DNA from: Methylobacter tundripaludum SV96
GTDB taxonomy: Bacteria > Pseudomonadota > Gammaproteobacteria > Methylococcales > Methylomonadaceae
Direction: 5' to 3'
Assembly (NCBI RefSeq): GCF_000190755.2
Contig: NZ_JH109152.1
Span: 310,001-374,000, forward strand
DNA: 64,000 bases
Part shown: positions 1 through 9,700 of the stretch, one piece after another
How the letters are laid out: each line of letters opens with the position of its first letter
Numbering within the stretch: position 1 is the first letter of the stretch
Program-made: the position numbers and the translations under genes
Notes under the pieces: generated by a model
The model's input: the letters and a program-made list of their open reading frames with translations, nothing else
What the model was told of the DNA's origin: nothing
Database searches by the model: none

Positions 1-2
1 CG

Positions 3-731
3 CTGGTTGACGGCGAATACCGTCAGCTGAACAGCAACATTTTGCAGATTGAAAACGAGTTTTACAGCACTATGCGGCCTAAACAAATTGCCCAGTCCGG
101 CGAAAAACCGACCCTGGCGCTTAAGCGTCGCGGGGTTCGTTACATAGAAATGCGTTCGCTGGACCTGGATTTATTTAACCCTATCGGTATCGATGAAGAT
201 AAAGCCCGTTTTATTGAGGCGCTATTGCTCACTTGCTTGTTGCAGGACAGTCCGAAAACTTCAGCACAGGAGCAACAGGTGAACAACGCCAATCAATTGG
301 CTGTTGCCAATTTTGGCAGAAAACCGGGGCTGGAACTTAATAAAAACAATCAAAAAATTCTTTTAAAAGATTGGGCGGCTGAAATTCTTGAATCCATGCA
401 GCCGGTGTGTGCAATTCTTGATCAGGATGATGCGGCAAAGCATTACAGTTCCGCTTTGGAAAAACAGCAGTTGTTAGTCGAAAATCCTGATTCAACCGCA
501 TCTGCACGCATATTGGAGCAGATGACGCAGCTTAGGCAGCCGTTTTCCCGTTTCGCATTAAATACTTCCATCGAACATGGTCAGTACTTTAAGCGCAATG
601 AACTGGATAAGATCAAGACGCAGCAGTTTAATGACATGGCGGCGCTATCTCATGACAAACAGCTGGAAATCGAAAATAACAAGCAAATGCCGTTTGACTA
701 TTTTTTGAAGCAGTATTTTTTACAAGCGTAA
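3..731 (+). CDS. gshA: Glutamate-cysteine ligase, C-terminal part (5' end outside window)
   Basis: The reading frame is open from the window edge, so this is the C-terminal portion of a longer gene. GshA makes gamma-glutamylcysteine from Glu, Cys and ATP, the first step of glutathione synthesis in the cytoplasm. The visible stretch LQIENEFYSTMRPKQ followed by RGVRYIEMRSLDLDLFNPIG matches the gammaproteobacterial (type 1) GshA core, including the RYIE-RSLD signature. About 240 of an expected ~520 residues are present. The TTG at 42 is an internal codon, not a start, because the homology continues upstream of it. The gene ends 113 bp before cysH on the same strand. Glutathione is relevant to thiol supply and formaldehyde chemistry, but no operon link is evident. 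Confidence 0.93.
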   Translation: MVDGEYRQLNSNILQIENEFYSTMRPKQIAQSGEKPTLALKRRGVRYIEMRSLDLDLFNPIGIDEDKARFIEALLLTCLLQDSPKTSAQEQQVNNANQLAVANFGRKPGLELNKNNQKILLKDWAAEILESMQPVCAILDQDDAAKHYSSALEKQQLLVENPDSTASARILEQMTQLRQPFSRFALNTSIEHGQYFKRNELDKIKTQQFNDMAALSHDKQLEIENNKQMPFDYFLKQYFLQA

Positions 732-844
732 TTTGGCTATTCGCGGTCGCTATTATTAAGTTGATGCAGGTTGTTGGCGAGTGAATTTGCCCCCATATAG
801 ATGATTAACTGAGCAGTGACACAAGCGGGCAATAAGGAAAACAC

Positions 845-1570
845 ATGATGACCACATTTGATATAGAGCAACTACAAACCGAGCTGGATCAAAAAAATCC
901 GCGCGTCATACTGAAAAAAGCGCTGGAGCTGTTCGATAATATTGCCATTTCGTTCAGCGGCGCGGAAGACGTGGTGCTGATCGATATGGCATTGGCTATC
1001 AGAAAAGACATACAGGTCTTTTCTTTGGATACCGGACGCTTGCATCCTGAAACTTATCGTTTTATGGAAAAAGTCAGAAAGCATTACCAAATCGATATTG
1101 AATTATTGACCCCGGACCGCGATGTACTGGATAGCTTCGTTAAAAAGAAAGGCCTGTTCAGTTTCTATGAGGACGGACACCAGGAATGTTGCGGTATCCG
1201 CAAGGTTGAACCGTTAAAGCGCAAACTGGCTCATTTAGACGCCTGGATTACCGGTCAACGCAAAGATCAAAGCTTGGATACCCGGCAAGATATTCCTGAA
1301 GTGCAGATAGACACGGCATTTTCTACCGCCGAGCATCAACTGGTTAAATTTAATCCCTTGCTCAACTGGAGTTCGGCGCAAGTCTGGGATTATATTGAAG
1401 CCTATCAGGTGCCTTACAACGAGTTACACGAAAAAGGCTTTATCAGTATCGGTTGCGAACCCTGCACCCGAGCCGTGCTGCCCAATCAGCATGAAAGGTC
1501 GGGCCGTTGGTGGTGGGAGGCGGGGGCGAAAAAAGAATGCGGGTTACATGCGGGTAATTTGAAAAAGTAA
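845..1570 (+). CDS. cysH: Assimilatory adenylylsulfate (APS) reductase, [4Fe-4S] type
   Basis: This enzyme reduces activated sulfate to sulfite in cysteine biosynthesis. The protein has 241 residues. The PP-loop-like SGAED motif is at 38-42, the catalytic ECGLH cysteine at 232, and the paired cysteines CC (115-116) and CxxC (204-207) bind a [4Fe-4S] cluster. That cluster is the hallmark of enzymes that use APS; E. coli CysH, which uses PAPS, lacks the CC/CxxC pairs. The start has an AAGGAA ribosome-binding site at 835-840; ATG 845 or ATG 848 could both serve. A strong hairpin terminator follows. The APS specificity fits the cysD and cysN genes at 43-46 kb, where the APS-kinase domain of CysN is degenerate. 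Confidence 0.93.
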   Translation: MMTTFDIEQLQTELDQKNPRVILKKALELFDNIAISFSGAEDVVLIDMALAIRKDIQVFSLDTGRLHPETYRFMEKVRKHYQIDIELLTPDRDVLDSFVKKKGLFSFYEDGHQECCGIRKVEPLKRKLAHLDAWITGQRKDQSLDTRQDIPEVQIDTAFSTAEHQLVKFNPLLNWSSAQVWDYIEAYQVPYNELHEKGFISIGCEPCTRAVLPNQHERSGRWWWEAGAKKECGLHAGNLKK

Positions 1571-1574
1571 TTGC

Positions 1575-1604
1575 GGGCGACCGGATGGTCGCCCTTAGTC
1601 TTTT
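1575..1604 (+). terminator. Rho-independent terminator of cysH
   Basis: A perfect 8-bp stem (GGGCGACC / GGTCGCCC, 1575-1594) with a 4-nt loop begins four bases after the cysH stop and is followed by a T-rich tract ending at 1604. Confidence 0.8.
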
Positions 1605-1780
1605 CAGCATAGGCTAAAATTTGTTATCTGGAAAAAGGGGGATAGCGTCTCATGGCTGAATTGGATGTCGTCAAAAACACCCTCTATTATTTTGCCGAAA
1701 CGGGATTTATAACGTCAGAATTATGAAAAGGTGTGTGAATAATACGGAGTCAGCCGTGATTCCCGGTCCGGATAACTCAG

Positions 1781-2089
1781 CTAGTCCAGATCATTCAGAT
1801 ACAAGTCTTCAATCAGCTTTCTTTCTTCTTGCGTAAGTAAAATCGGGGAATATTTTTTTTCGGAGCGGCGTTGTTCGGAAAGCAGTTGTTGCCGTCGCTC
1901 AATTGCGCGTCTTTCATCGCTGCGTCTGCTCATATCGCGACGATTCGATTTTGGCCAGGCCAGATAATGATTTTTTATATTTTCCACCCACTCTGGCGAT
2001 CCGAATGGATAGGGAATATTGCGCCTGTCAGTCATGCGCCGCGTCATGGATGACCTGCGCGGGTTGTGTCGAAAATCATAGAGGTTCAT
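1781..2089 (-). CDS. Small Arg-rich protein of unknown function
   Basis: I do not recognise a named family. The start at 2089 (MNLYDFRHNPRR) is chosen because GGGGAGGAAACGAAA places a near-perfect ribosome-binding site in front of it; an upstream in-frame ATG at 2134 has none. The 102-residue product is highly basic, with repeated RR pairs (RRSSMTRRMTDRRN, RRDMSRRSDERR) and a central aromatic motif PYPFGSPEWVENIKNHYLAW. It has no signal peptide or membrane segment. The Arg clusters suggest nucleic acid, lipid or nucleotide binding, but this is speculation. It stands alone between cysH and the permease gene. Confidence 0.7.
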   Translation of the reverse strand: MNLYDFRHNPRRSSMTRRMTDRRNIPYPFGSPEWVENIKNHYLAWPKSNRRDMSRRSDERRAIERRQQLLSEQRRSEKKYSPILLTQEERKLIEDLYLNDLD

Positions 2090-2338
2090 GTTTCGTTTCC
2101 TCCCCGACGATTTAAGGGGGTGTGTCCAAGGCAATGAGCATAGAACGAAAAGCTATTATCTGGTCTTTGATGGATTCAGTCTATAAGCTTTTATGCTTAG
2201 CGTGGGCTTGATGGTACTTCTGTTCAAACGCTCAAGTGAGTTTGATATTGTTAATCCAGGAAATCCGTTCGGCCGCCAACAGCGCCTCATCATTAAAGCA
2301 ATAAACGATGATGAAACGCCATAGGCGGTAAAGCCTGG

Positions 2339-3496
2339 TTATTGTCCGTCGTCGAATTCTGTTGGCGAGGGGCTTGGTATTGGCTCTACTTCGGTAATTA
2401 CTTCCTGTGCGGCGCCGTTTTCAGCATCTTCCACCCATGCAATTGTCTTCGGTTTATCCATATCGGCAACCCAGTCGCGCCAGATCGAGATCAGTACCGC
2501 CATGAGCGTAGGCCCTAAAAACAAGCCCAGTAGACCGAAGTTTTCCAGTCCGCCGAAAATGCCGAGCAGTGTCCAGATGAACGGCAGTTTAACTGCGCCG
2601 CCGATTAGTCTGGGACGTACGTAATTGTCAGCCAGCAGGATAACCACTACGCCGAACACAAACAGCGAGCTTCCCGCCGCCATGTGTCCTTCTGCGATCA
2701 GCACCAACGAACAGGCGCCGAAAATCAGTTTGGCCGCGAACGGAATCATCGCAAAAACACCGGTCAACGCACCCAGCATGGCCGGATGACTTAATCCGGC
2801 CAACGCATAGCCCACGCCCAGTAGCAAGCCCTCGCCCAGGCCGACCAGCACCAAGCCGTTGACCGTGGCGCGCACCGCCGCTGTGGCGTGAATGGCGTAA
2901 CGGACGCCGGTTTCGCCAAACAGTTTTCGGTTAGTCGCCAGCACATATTGACTCAGCCCCGTGCCGTGTTGATAAACAAAGAACAACACCAACAGTGTCA
3001 ATAAAAAACCGAAGAATCGGTGCAAAAGTTGGCTGGCGAAGTCCTTGGTATAAGTGATGGCGCTTCCGGTTCCCAGCCAGTGCAAAGATTCATTGGCGAC
3101 GACCGGATTGCCCAAGGCATTCATCCAGGTGTCTTTTGCCCAGTTACCTATCATGGGTATGGTTTCCAGCCAGACAGGCGGCGGGATGCCGACATTTTGA
3201 GCTTCAGTCAGGATTTGTCCGAGCGATTGCGCCTCATTCAGCAACCGGCTCAAACCATAACCCAAGGGTACAAGAATCAGTGCGCCGATCAGCAGAGTCA
3301 GCAGCAAAGCCCCCCAAGTGACTTTTCCATGTATTTCATTGGAGGCTAGCAGCCGTTGATAAATCGGCCAAGTGGTGATGGCAAGCACCACCGCCCAAAC
3401 CAGCAAAGCCAGAAAGCTGTGTAAAACCCAACTACCCAGCAACAGTAAAATAAAACCGCCGATAAGACGCGCTTTGACTTCCATAGTATTTGTCAT
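2339..3496 (-). CDS. AI-2E family (PerM/YdiK-like) permease
   Basis: The 385-residue integral membrane protein has the AI-2E/PerM layout: a paired hydrophobic N-terminus (LIGGFILLLLGSWVLHSFLA, then VWAVVLAITTWPIYQRLL), a soluble loop at about 85-145, and a bundle of helices containing GVFAMIPFAAKLIFGA and DNYVRPRLIGGAVKLPFIW. The P-R-LIG--V-LP signature is typical of the family. Members export small molecules or act as ion/H+ antiporters; the substrate here cannot be read from sequence. The C-terminal ~50 residues are polar and cytoplasmic. ATG 3484 is an alternative start. The upstream side is occupied by three tandem palindromic repeats, so promoter and repeat may overlap. Confidence 0.88.
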   Translation of the reverse strand: MTNTMEVKARLIGGFILLLLGSWVLHSFLALLVWAVVLAITTWPIYQRLLASNEIHGKVTWGALLLTLLIGALILVPLGYGLSRLLNEAQSLGQILTEAQNVGIPPPVWLETIPMIGNWAKDTWMNALGNPVVANESLHWLGTGSAITYTKDFASQLLHRFFGFLLTLLVLFFVYQHGTGLSQYVLATNRKLFGETGVRYAIHATAAVRATVNGLVLVGLGEGLLLGVGYALAGLSHPAMLGALTGVFAMIPFAAKLIFGACSLVLIAEGHMAAGSSLFVFGVVVILLADNYVRPRLIGGAVKLPFIWTLLGIFGGLENFGLLGLFLGPTLMAVLISIWRDWVADMDKPKTIAWVEDAENGAAQEVITEVEPIPSPSPTEFDDGQ

Positions 3497-3511
3497 AATT
3501 TATAGTTCGGT

Positions 3512-3653
3512 CGACTGCATGGATGCAGGGGGTAGGGCAATACAGGAGCAATTGCCGACGACTGCACGGATGCAGGAGGTAGAACAATGCAAGGAGCAAT
3601 TGCCGACGACTGCACGGATGCAGGAGGTAGAGCAATGCAGGAGCAATTGCCGA
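3512..3653. repeat. Three tandem 47-48-bp palindromic repeat units (type A)
   Basis: Units at 3512-3558, 3559-3606 and 3607-3653 differ at only a few positions. Each contains CGACTGCAYGGATGCAGG, a hairpin of TGCA-type arms, then a GGTAG-GCAAT stretch and GGAGCAATTGCCGA. There are no unique spacers, so this is not a CRISPR array. The same unit recurs at 49.2-49.5 kb and 52.0 kb, usually on the opposite strand. The array lies just upstream of the permease start at 3496. Confidence 0.85.
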
Positions 3654-3695
3654 GGCTTAAAAAAGAATTCACTGTAAACGAAATCCTCGTAGAGT

Positions 3696-3732
3696 GTAGG
3701 TTGAGTTACGGCTATTGCCTAACCCAACCTAC
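3696..3732. repeat. Palindromic element at the 3' end of the flippase gene
   Basis: An inverted repeat of about 13 bp per arm (GTAGGTTGAGTTA / TAACCCAACCTAC) has one mismatch. It overlaps the last codons and the stop of the flippase gene on the minus strand, so the repeat supplies the C-terminal residues RRLG and the stop codon. It may also act as a terminator or mRNA end-protector. Confidence 0.75.
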
Positions 3733-5191
3733 GTTGCTGACGCCCTTCGCATAGCAGGGTAATCAGCACATAAATCAACATTAATGCACTGGCCAATAGC
3801 CACGGCTGCCAGACGATAATCATCAGCAATTGTTCGTGAGCAAAATACAAGCCGATGCCAAGCCCGATATAACCGAGCACGCGTTTAACATCGTAATTCA
3901 CCGGATAATATTTTCGCCCCAACAGATACGAGAGGATAGCCATGCTGCCGTAACAGGCCAGCGTCGCCCAAGCCGAACCGACATAACCGAACAGCGGTAT
4001 CCACCAGATATTGAGCGCGATAGTCAACGCCGCTCCGGCTAAAGATACCGAAGCGCCCATCAAGGTACGATCGGTTAATTTATACCAGATGGACAGGTTA
4101 ATATAAATACCCAGGCATAGATTAGCCAGCAGCAGAATCGGCACGACTTCAAGGCCGGCGCGGAATTCGTCGCCGACAAAGTACTTAAAGAAATCGATAA
4201 ATAAGGTTACCAGCAGGAAGATGAACACGCAGAAAATGACAAAAAACTTGAGCACCACCGCGTAAACCTGGCGGGCATCGCTTTTGCCGGCGTAAGCAAA
4301 GAAAAACGGCTCGGCCGCATAACGGAAAGCCTGAATGAACAGCGACATCAGAATCGATAATTTATAACAGGCGCTGTAAATGCCCAGCATCTTCATGTTG
4401 GTCAGGGCATCGTAAGGCAGCAGGTACTTTAGCAGGACGCGGTCGAGCATTTCGTTGATGATTCCGGCGAAACCGATTACCACCATCGGCAACGAATAGC
4501 GAACCATGCGGCCGAATAATGCCCGGTCAAATCCCCAGGCAAGGCCGGCTAATTGAGGCGCAAGCAGCAAAAATTTAAAGCCGCTGGCCAATAGATTGGC
4601 GATAAAAATATAGCCTATGCCTATGGCGGGGTTGTAGATCGGCGCTATCCATGACTCGGGGTTGGCCGCGTAGAGCTTGGGGCAGTAGATGATGAAAAAC
4701 AGGCTTAGCAGCACGGTTACCCCTATTTCGAATATCTTGATGCCGGCGAAGCGGAAGGCCCTGTTTTCCGCCCTCAGCTGGGCAAACGGAATGGCGGCAA
4801 TCGCATCCAGGATTAAAATCAGGCTAAAGCACAGTACATATTCAGGGTGATTGGCGTAGTTCAGCGCCGCTGAAAGCTGTGTGTTGATCAACAATATCAG
4901 CGTAAAAAAGCCCAGATTGACCAGTACTACGAATATCAGTGCTGTGGAATAGGCGACATCGGGGCCGGTGCGCTCCTTATCGCGAAACCGAAAATAGCCG
5001 GTTTCAAATCCGAACAACAGCAATACGGAAAAAAATCCGGCGTAGGCATAAAATTCCGACACCACCCCGTATTCCGCTGCGGTGAAGTAATAGGTGTACA
5101 GCGGCACCAAAAGATAGTTGAGGAATCGGCCGAAAATACTGCTGAGGCCGTAGACCGCAGTCTGAGATGCAAGTTTTCTTATAATGCTCAT
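3719..5191 (-). CDS. Oligosaccharide flippase (MOP superfamily, Wzx-like)
   Basis: The 490-residue polytopic protein shows about 12-14 hydrophobic segments. Its N-terminus (LASQTAVYGLSSIFGRFLNY, then VPLYTYYFTAAEYGVVSEFYAY) is typical of polysaccharide-biosynthesis flippases, which translocate undecaprenyl-linked oligosaccharides across the inner membrane. No glycosyltransferase genes are adjacent, so the gene is isolated from any O-antigen or capsule cluster. Its last codons and stop lie inside a palindromic repeat (3696-3732). The upstream region to 5340 also carries degenerate repeats. Confidence 0.88.
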   Translation of the reverse strand: MSIIRKLASQTAVYGLSSIFGRFLNYLLVPLYTYYFTAAEYGVVSEFYAYAGFFSVLLLFGFETGYFRFRDKERTGPDVAYSTALIFVVLVNLGFFTLILLINTQLSAALNYANHPEYVLCFSLILILDAIAAIPFAQLRAENRAFRFAGIKIFEIGVTVLLSLFFIIYCPKLYAANPESWIAPIYNPAIGIGYIFIANLLASGFKFLLLAPQLAGLAWGFDRALFGRMVRYSLPMVVIGFAGIINEMLDRVLLKYLLPYDALTNMKMLGIYSACYKLSILMSLFIQAFRYAAEPFFFAYAGKSDARQVYAVVLKFFVIFCVFIFLLVTLFIDFFKYFVGDEFRAGLEVVPILLLANLCLGIYINLSIWYKLTDRTLMGASVSLAGAALTIALNIWWIPLFGYVGSAWATLACYGSMAILSYLLGRKYYPVNYDVKRVLGYIGLGIGLYFAHEQLLMIIVWQPWLLASALMLIYVLITLLCEGRQQRRLG

Positions 5192-5542
5192 GGCGCGGAA
5201 TTATACATGAACTCGGCAATTGCTCCTGCATAACCCACATGGATGTGGGGAATACAGATATTGAAGGAGCAAATATTTGCTCATGTGGTCGTCGGCGCAC
5301 CGCTACGCTGCTCCTGCATAATCGACAGGGATGCGAGGAACTCTAGCAATACCGATCATCCTAAAAACCCGCAGTGAGTTCATGAAAAGCACGAAAGAAA
5401 TCAGTATATTGTTATTTACCCTTTGGATGAGTGATGGCTTACGGTTTGGTATCTATTGGAAAACTTTTGTGCTTTTTGTGTCGCCTACTTTTGGTTTTCG
5501 TTTTTCCAGGTTCATGGAGAAATTCGGGCACGTCACCATGAT
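5192..5542. repeat. Intergenic region with degenerate type A repeats
   Basis: The stretch between the flippase start and the cytochrome gene holds no credible gene. At about 5213-5340 it contains diverged copies of the type A repeat: GCAATTGCTCCTGCATAA, a CCACATGGATGTGG hairpin, and a second GCTCCTGCATAATCGAC. A 77-codon frame on the plus strand (5331-5564) overlaps the cytochrome 3' end and looks spurious. Confidence 0.55.
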
Positions 5543-6271
5543 TCAGTTTTTATTCCTGGCATAAAACCACATCTGATAAATACTGATCAAAATTTGCATG
5601 CCCATCGAAATTCCCATTAACGCACCGCTGGCAACCACCACGTAGGCGAATGAAGGAATGGATTTGGTAATAAACCACGACAGGACATCCAATAACATCG
5701 CGGCAAAAGGGATGACGACCGCAACTCTTTTTACGATCACATTAATATCGCAAAGCAGGAAAATCTTGCCGATAAAAAACAAAATAAACGCAATGCCGAA
5801 TAAATGGATATGAGAAACCCTGATTAAACGCGGGTATGATGCGCCTCCGCTATGGGCCACTTCGGATACGCCTGCGTAATGGGTTAAATCGGGCAGGGAA
5901 GGATTGATAGCGGGTGTATGGCACGTAATGCAGTCGCGATTTAATATCGGGGCGATTTTTTGGTCGTAATCGGGTTCATCGGCACCGTCTTGTATCCATT
6001 TTAAAATGACTTCCTTATCGTTTTTATATTTCAGGTTAGGTTCCATGATGCCGTTAATGGCCGAGCCCAAGCGCGTTTGGTCATTTGAACCGTGATAATT
6101 AATGGTTACATCGGCAATGGACAGCCCGGCCACGCCGTCATGACCCTGATGGGAGTAATACAGATTGCCCAAGGCAACCAGATAGCCGAGTCCTATGGTA
6201 AGCAAAAAGACAGTATTTAAAATGCGTTCGCTGACGGAAATATCGCGAAAGCGGGTATAAGATTCGGACAT
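5543..6271 (-). CDS. Membrane-bound single-haem cytochrome c-like protein
   Basis: The chosen start (MSESYTRFRDISVSERIL, 6271) gives 242 residues; a longer frame to a TTG at 6418 encodes low-complexity polar sequence and has poor initiation signals. After one N-terminal membrane helix (VFLLTIGLGYLVALGNLYY) comes a periplasmic region with a c-type haem motif CITCH preceded by KIAPILNRDC, as in planctomycete-type cytochrome domains. Three further hydrophobic helices follow (HLFGIAFILFFIGKIFLL and onward). Histidines at the start of the second helix (RVSHIHLFG) could be ligands. A role in electron transfer at the membrane is likely, but the partner is unknown. No oxidase or dehydrogenase gene is adjacent. 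Confidence 0.72.
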   Translation of the reverse strand: MSESYTRFRDISVSERILNTVFLLTIGLGYLVALGNLYYSHQGHDGVAGLSIADVTINYHGSNDQTRLGSAINGIMEPNLKYKNDKEVILKWIQDGADEPDYDQKIAPILNRDCITCHTPAINPSLPDLTHYAGVSEVAHSGGASYPRLIRVSHIHLFGIAFILFFIGKIFLLCDINVIVKRVAVVIPFAAMLLDVLSWFITKSIPSFAYVVVASGALMGISMGMQILISIYQMWFYARNKN

Positions 6272-6529
6272 AGCGGTTCTTGAAGAGTGATTATGAGCAG
6301 TGCGGGAAGGGTTGATTTCAGGATAAATAACGTTCGATAATTGTACTGATTGTAGCGTTGCAATTATTTGATGTAAAAGTTTAATGACCAGTAAACGGGA
6401 GTGTTGCCAAATTGACAAACTTCCTTTCCATTACCATTGTTGCTCGCGAGTGGTTATAATTAATATATATAAGTTGATCAGAGAGGCGCGGTTTAATCCC
6501 TAAACTTTCCTTGGCACACTGCTCCCGTA

Positions 6530-6573
6530 TTGCTCCGATTCCTGCATAATTCATATATATGCGACTGGATGGA
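6530..6573. repeat. Degenerate type A repeat upstream of the PBP gene
   Basis: GCTCCGATTCCTGCATAA, then an AT-rich hairpin ending in ATATGCGACTGGATGG, resembles the type A unit with a diverged stem. The rest of 6272-6723 contains no gene I can support. AT-rich segments such as 6462-6474 could hold divergent promoters, but no clear -35/-10 pair is visible. Confidence 0.45.
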
Positions 6574-6723
6574 CAGTTTGGGGCTCGTCATTTTGCCCCC
6601 TGGGCTACAATTCCAACCGAAAAAGAGATGCAATTATTTTGATGTTAATACTGAAGGCAGAATGCTTGAATAGTCCCGAAATGAAAGAGCCGGGAGTTCG
6701 TTTTGAGGTTAATGTCCGGCAAA

Positions 6724-6766
6724 GCTTCCGCTCCTGCTCACGCCCCTTACCTACATCCTTGTAGGC
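6724..6766 (+). repeat. Type B palindromic repeat forming the 5' leader of the PBP gene
   Basis: The unit GCTTCCGCTCCTGCTCACG, then CCCCTTACCTACATCC, then TTGTAGGC ends with a perfect 6-bp hairpin (CCTACA-TCCT-TGTAGG). Its last base is one nucleotide before the ATG at 6768. The hairpin therefore occupies the usual ribosome-binding site. The same unit recurs at 52.0 kb and, translated, inside the TonB receptor gene at 35.7 kb. Confidence 0.8.
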
Positions 6767-6767
6767 A

Positions 6768-9700
6768 ATGAGAATACATAAACGAACGCTTTCACGGTTA
6801 CTGCTGCTTTATGTTTTGGGCGGATGTGTCGTAATCGGAATAGCGGTTACCACGCTGGTAAAAAAAGAGGTGCAGACCTCTAAATATCAGGCGCGTTACC
6901 TGTCGGCAATAAGCAAGCAATTGAGTTCTGAGCTCAAGCCGGGGCATAGTTCGGCGATACGTTATCCTGATCACGGCCCTTACGACCAGCGCCTGGGCTA
7001 CACGCTGTTGTCGGACGAGATAGCACGCCTGGAGAAGTCAGGTTATAGCGTGACCACGCAGGCCTCTATTTCGCCGATGATGAGCCGGTTGGTCGATGAT
7101 TACGGCTTGTTTCCCATTTATCAAGAGAAAACCCGGGCCGGGCTTCGCATTGTCGATCAAGCCAACCGAACTATATTCAGCGCCGTCTATCCCACTCATG
7201 GTTATCCCGATTTTAATGCCATCCCGCCGCTGGTATTGAACACCTTGCTATTTATAGAAAACCGGGAGTTGCTTGACGAAAATCACAGAAATATTAATCC
7301 GGCGGTGGAATGGGATCGCTTGGGTTTTGCCGCATTACAAATGATGGCGCGAAAACTGGGCGCGGACATCAACGTGCCGGGCGGCAGCACCTTGGCGACG
7401 CAGTTGGAAAAATACCGGCATTCGCCGGACGGCTATACCGAATCAATGGTCGAAAAGCTTCGCCAAATGGGCAGCGCATCGATACGCGCCTATTTACTGG
7501 GGCCGGATACGCGTGAAATGAGACGACAAATCGCGCTCGCTTATTTAAATTCCATGCCGCTGGCCGCGACTGCGAAATTAGGCGAGGTGCATGGTTTGGG
7601 TGATGGCTTGTCGGCTTGGTTCGGCGCCGATTTTAACGCGGTTAACCAACTGCTCAGTCCGACTGCCATGGATGGCGGAAGTGTCGCAGTCGGTAGGGAA
7701 CCGACGCGACAGAAATCGCTCAATTCAACCGAACGGGTTACCGCGCAACAGGCGCAAGCTTACCGACAGGTGCTGAGTATCCTGCTGTCGCAAAGACGAC
7801 CCTCCTATCTTTTAGGCCCCGGTTATAACGTACTGCAAAATCTTACCGACAGTTATTTGCGCGTGTTGGCGGAACAGGGCGTTATTTCAGCGTCGCTACG
7901 GGATGCGGCCTTGCAGGTGTCTACGGTGCGATTGCCTAAGTCGGATCAAATGCCGGTCAAATTTATGGCTGAACAAAAGACCCAGAATGTGTTGCGCACC
8001 CGTCTTGCCAAGACGCTGGGTGTAAAGTCCAACTATGAGCTGGACCGTCTGGATTTAACCGTTAAAACCACACTCGATTACGGCACCCAACAAGCGGTTA
8101 CCCATGCATTGCGCCAGTTGAGCGAGCCTGATAAGGCCCGCGCCGCCGGCATAGTGGGCTTTAGGATGCTGAATGAAAATATCGACCTTGCTCCGATAGT
8201 CTACAGCCTGATGTTGTTTGAGCGTGGCGAAAAAGGCAATCTGTTGCGCATCCAGACCGATAATTACGACCAGCCGCTCGATATTAACGAAGGCATACGG
8301 CTGGATTTGGGTTCAACCGCCAAGCTGCGGACGATGGTGCATTATCTGGAGCTGGTTACCGAGATTTACCTGCAATATAAAGACCTGCCGCCGCAGGAAC
8401 TGGGCCGGATTGAATTGCATCCGCGCGATTATTTATCGGCCTGGGTTATTGCTCAGTTACGTGCGAATCGACAAATAAATCTGGAGGATTTGCTTAACCA
8501 GGCCTTGGATCGACGCTACTCGGCCAGTCCTTACGAGAATTTTTATACCGGCGGCGGCGTGCATAGTTTTAATAATTTCACCCCGGATGAAAATTTTAAA
8601 ATCATGTCGGTGCGCGATGCGTTACGCGATTCGGTCAATCTGGTGTTCGTTCGGTTGATGCGCGACCTGGTCTATCATCATCTTTATAAACCGGAAGGCA
8701 TAGCGCGATGGCTGGAAATCCCTGATGATCCTCGGCGCATGGAATATCTGGAACGTTTTGCGGATAAGGAAGGCCTGGTTTATTTAAGACGTTTTTACGA
8801 CAAGTATCACGGCAAGCCGACCGACGACATCATGGAGTTGCTGACCCAGAGAGTCTTTGCCAAGCCGTCGCGTCTGACCATGCTTTACCAGGCGGTTTAC
8901 CCGGACGCAGATACTCACGCGCTTAGCGGTTATTTGAATGCCCATTTATCTGCCACGCCCTTGGATGCGGAAGATATTGAGCAGCTTCACCGGAAGTATT
9001 CGCCCGCGAATTTCGATTTGCAGGATCAGGGCTATATCACCAAAGTTCATCCGCTGGAATTGTGGCTGGTCGGTTATCTGGTTCAACATCCCGATGCCAC
9101 GCGCGCTGAAGTTATCGCCGCCAGTACCGAGCAGCGGCAGAATGTCTACCGGTGGCTGTTTAAAAGCAGCCGGAAAAACGCCCAACAGCGGCGGATCATG
9201 ACCTTGCTGGAGGATGAGGCTTTTAAGCAGATTCATACCGCATGGGATCGATTGGGCTATCCGTTCGGATCGTTAACGCCTTCTTACGCGACCTCCATCG
9301 GCGCATCGGGCGATCGTCCGGCGGCATTGGCGGAACTGATGGGTATTTTACGCAATGACGGCATGCGATTACCGACAGTCCGGTTCGACAGCTTGCATTA
9401 CGCCCAGGCGACACCCTATGAAACAGTGCTGGACAAATTGCCAGAGCAAGGCCAGCAGGTGCTTGCACCCGAAGTGGCGAAAGCGGCGCGCGGCGCGCTG
9501 ATCGGCGTGGTCGAGGCAGGTACGGCGGGACGTCTTCGCGGCATATACAAAAGCGCTGACGGCAAACCGCTGTCGGTCGGCGGTAAAACCGGAACCGGGG
9601 ATCATCGCCGTGAAATATGGGGAGCAGGGGGGCGCTTGATCGACTCGATATTCATCAGCCGTGCCGCCACTTTTACCTTTTTCCTCGGGGATCGATTTTT

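Noticed and set aside
1652-1726. 24-codon plus-strand frame after cysH (MAELDVVKNTLYYFAETGFI)
   Set aside because: A purine-rich stretch lies upstream, but length is too short and there is no conservation evidence; could be chance or a gene remnant.
3512-3653. Possible CRISPR array
   Set aside because: Units are contiguous with no unique spacers, contain internal palindromes, recur singly elsewhere, and no cas genes are present.
5331-5564. 77-codon plus-strand frame between flippase and cytochrome genes
   Set aside because: It starts within a repeat, overlaps the cytochrome 3' end, and has no ribosome-binding site or recognisable domain.
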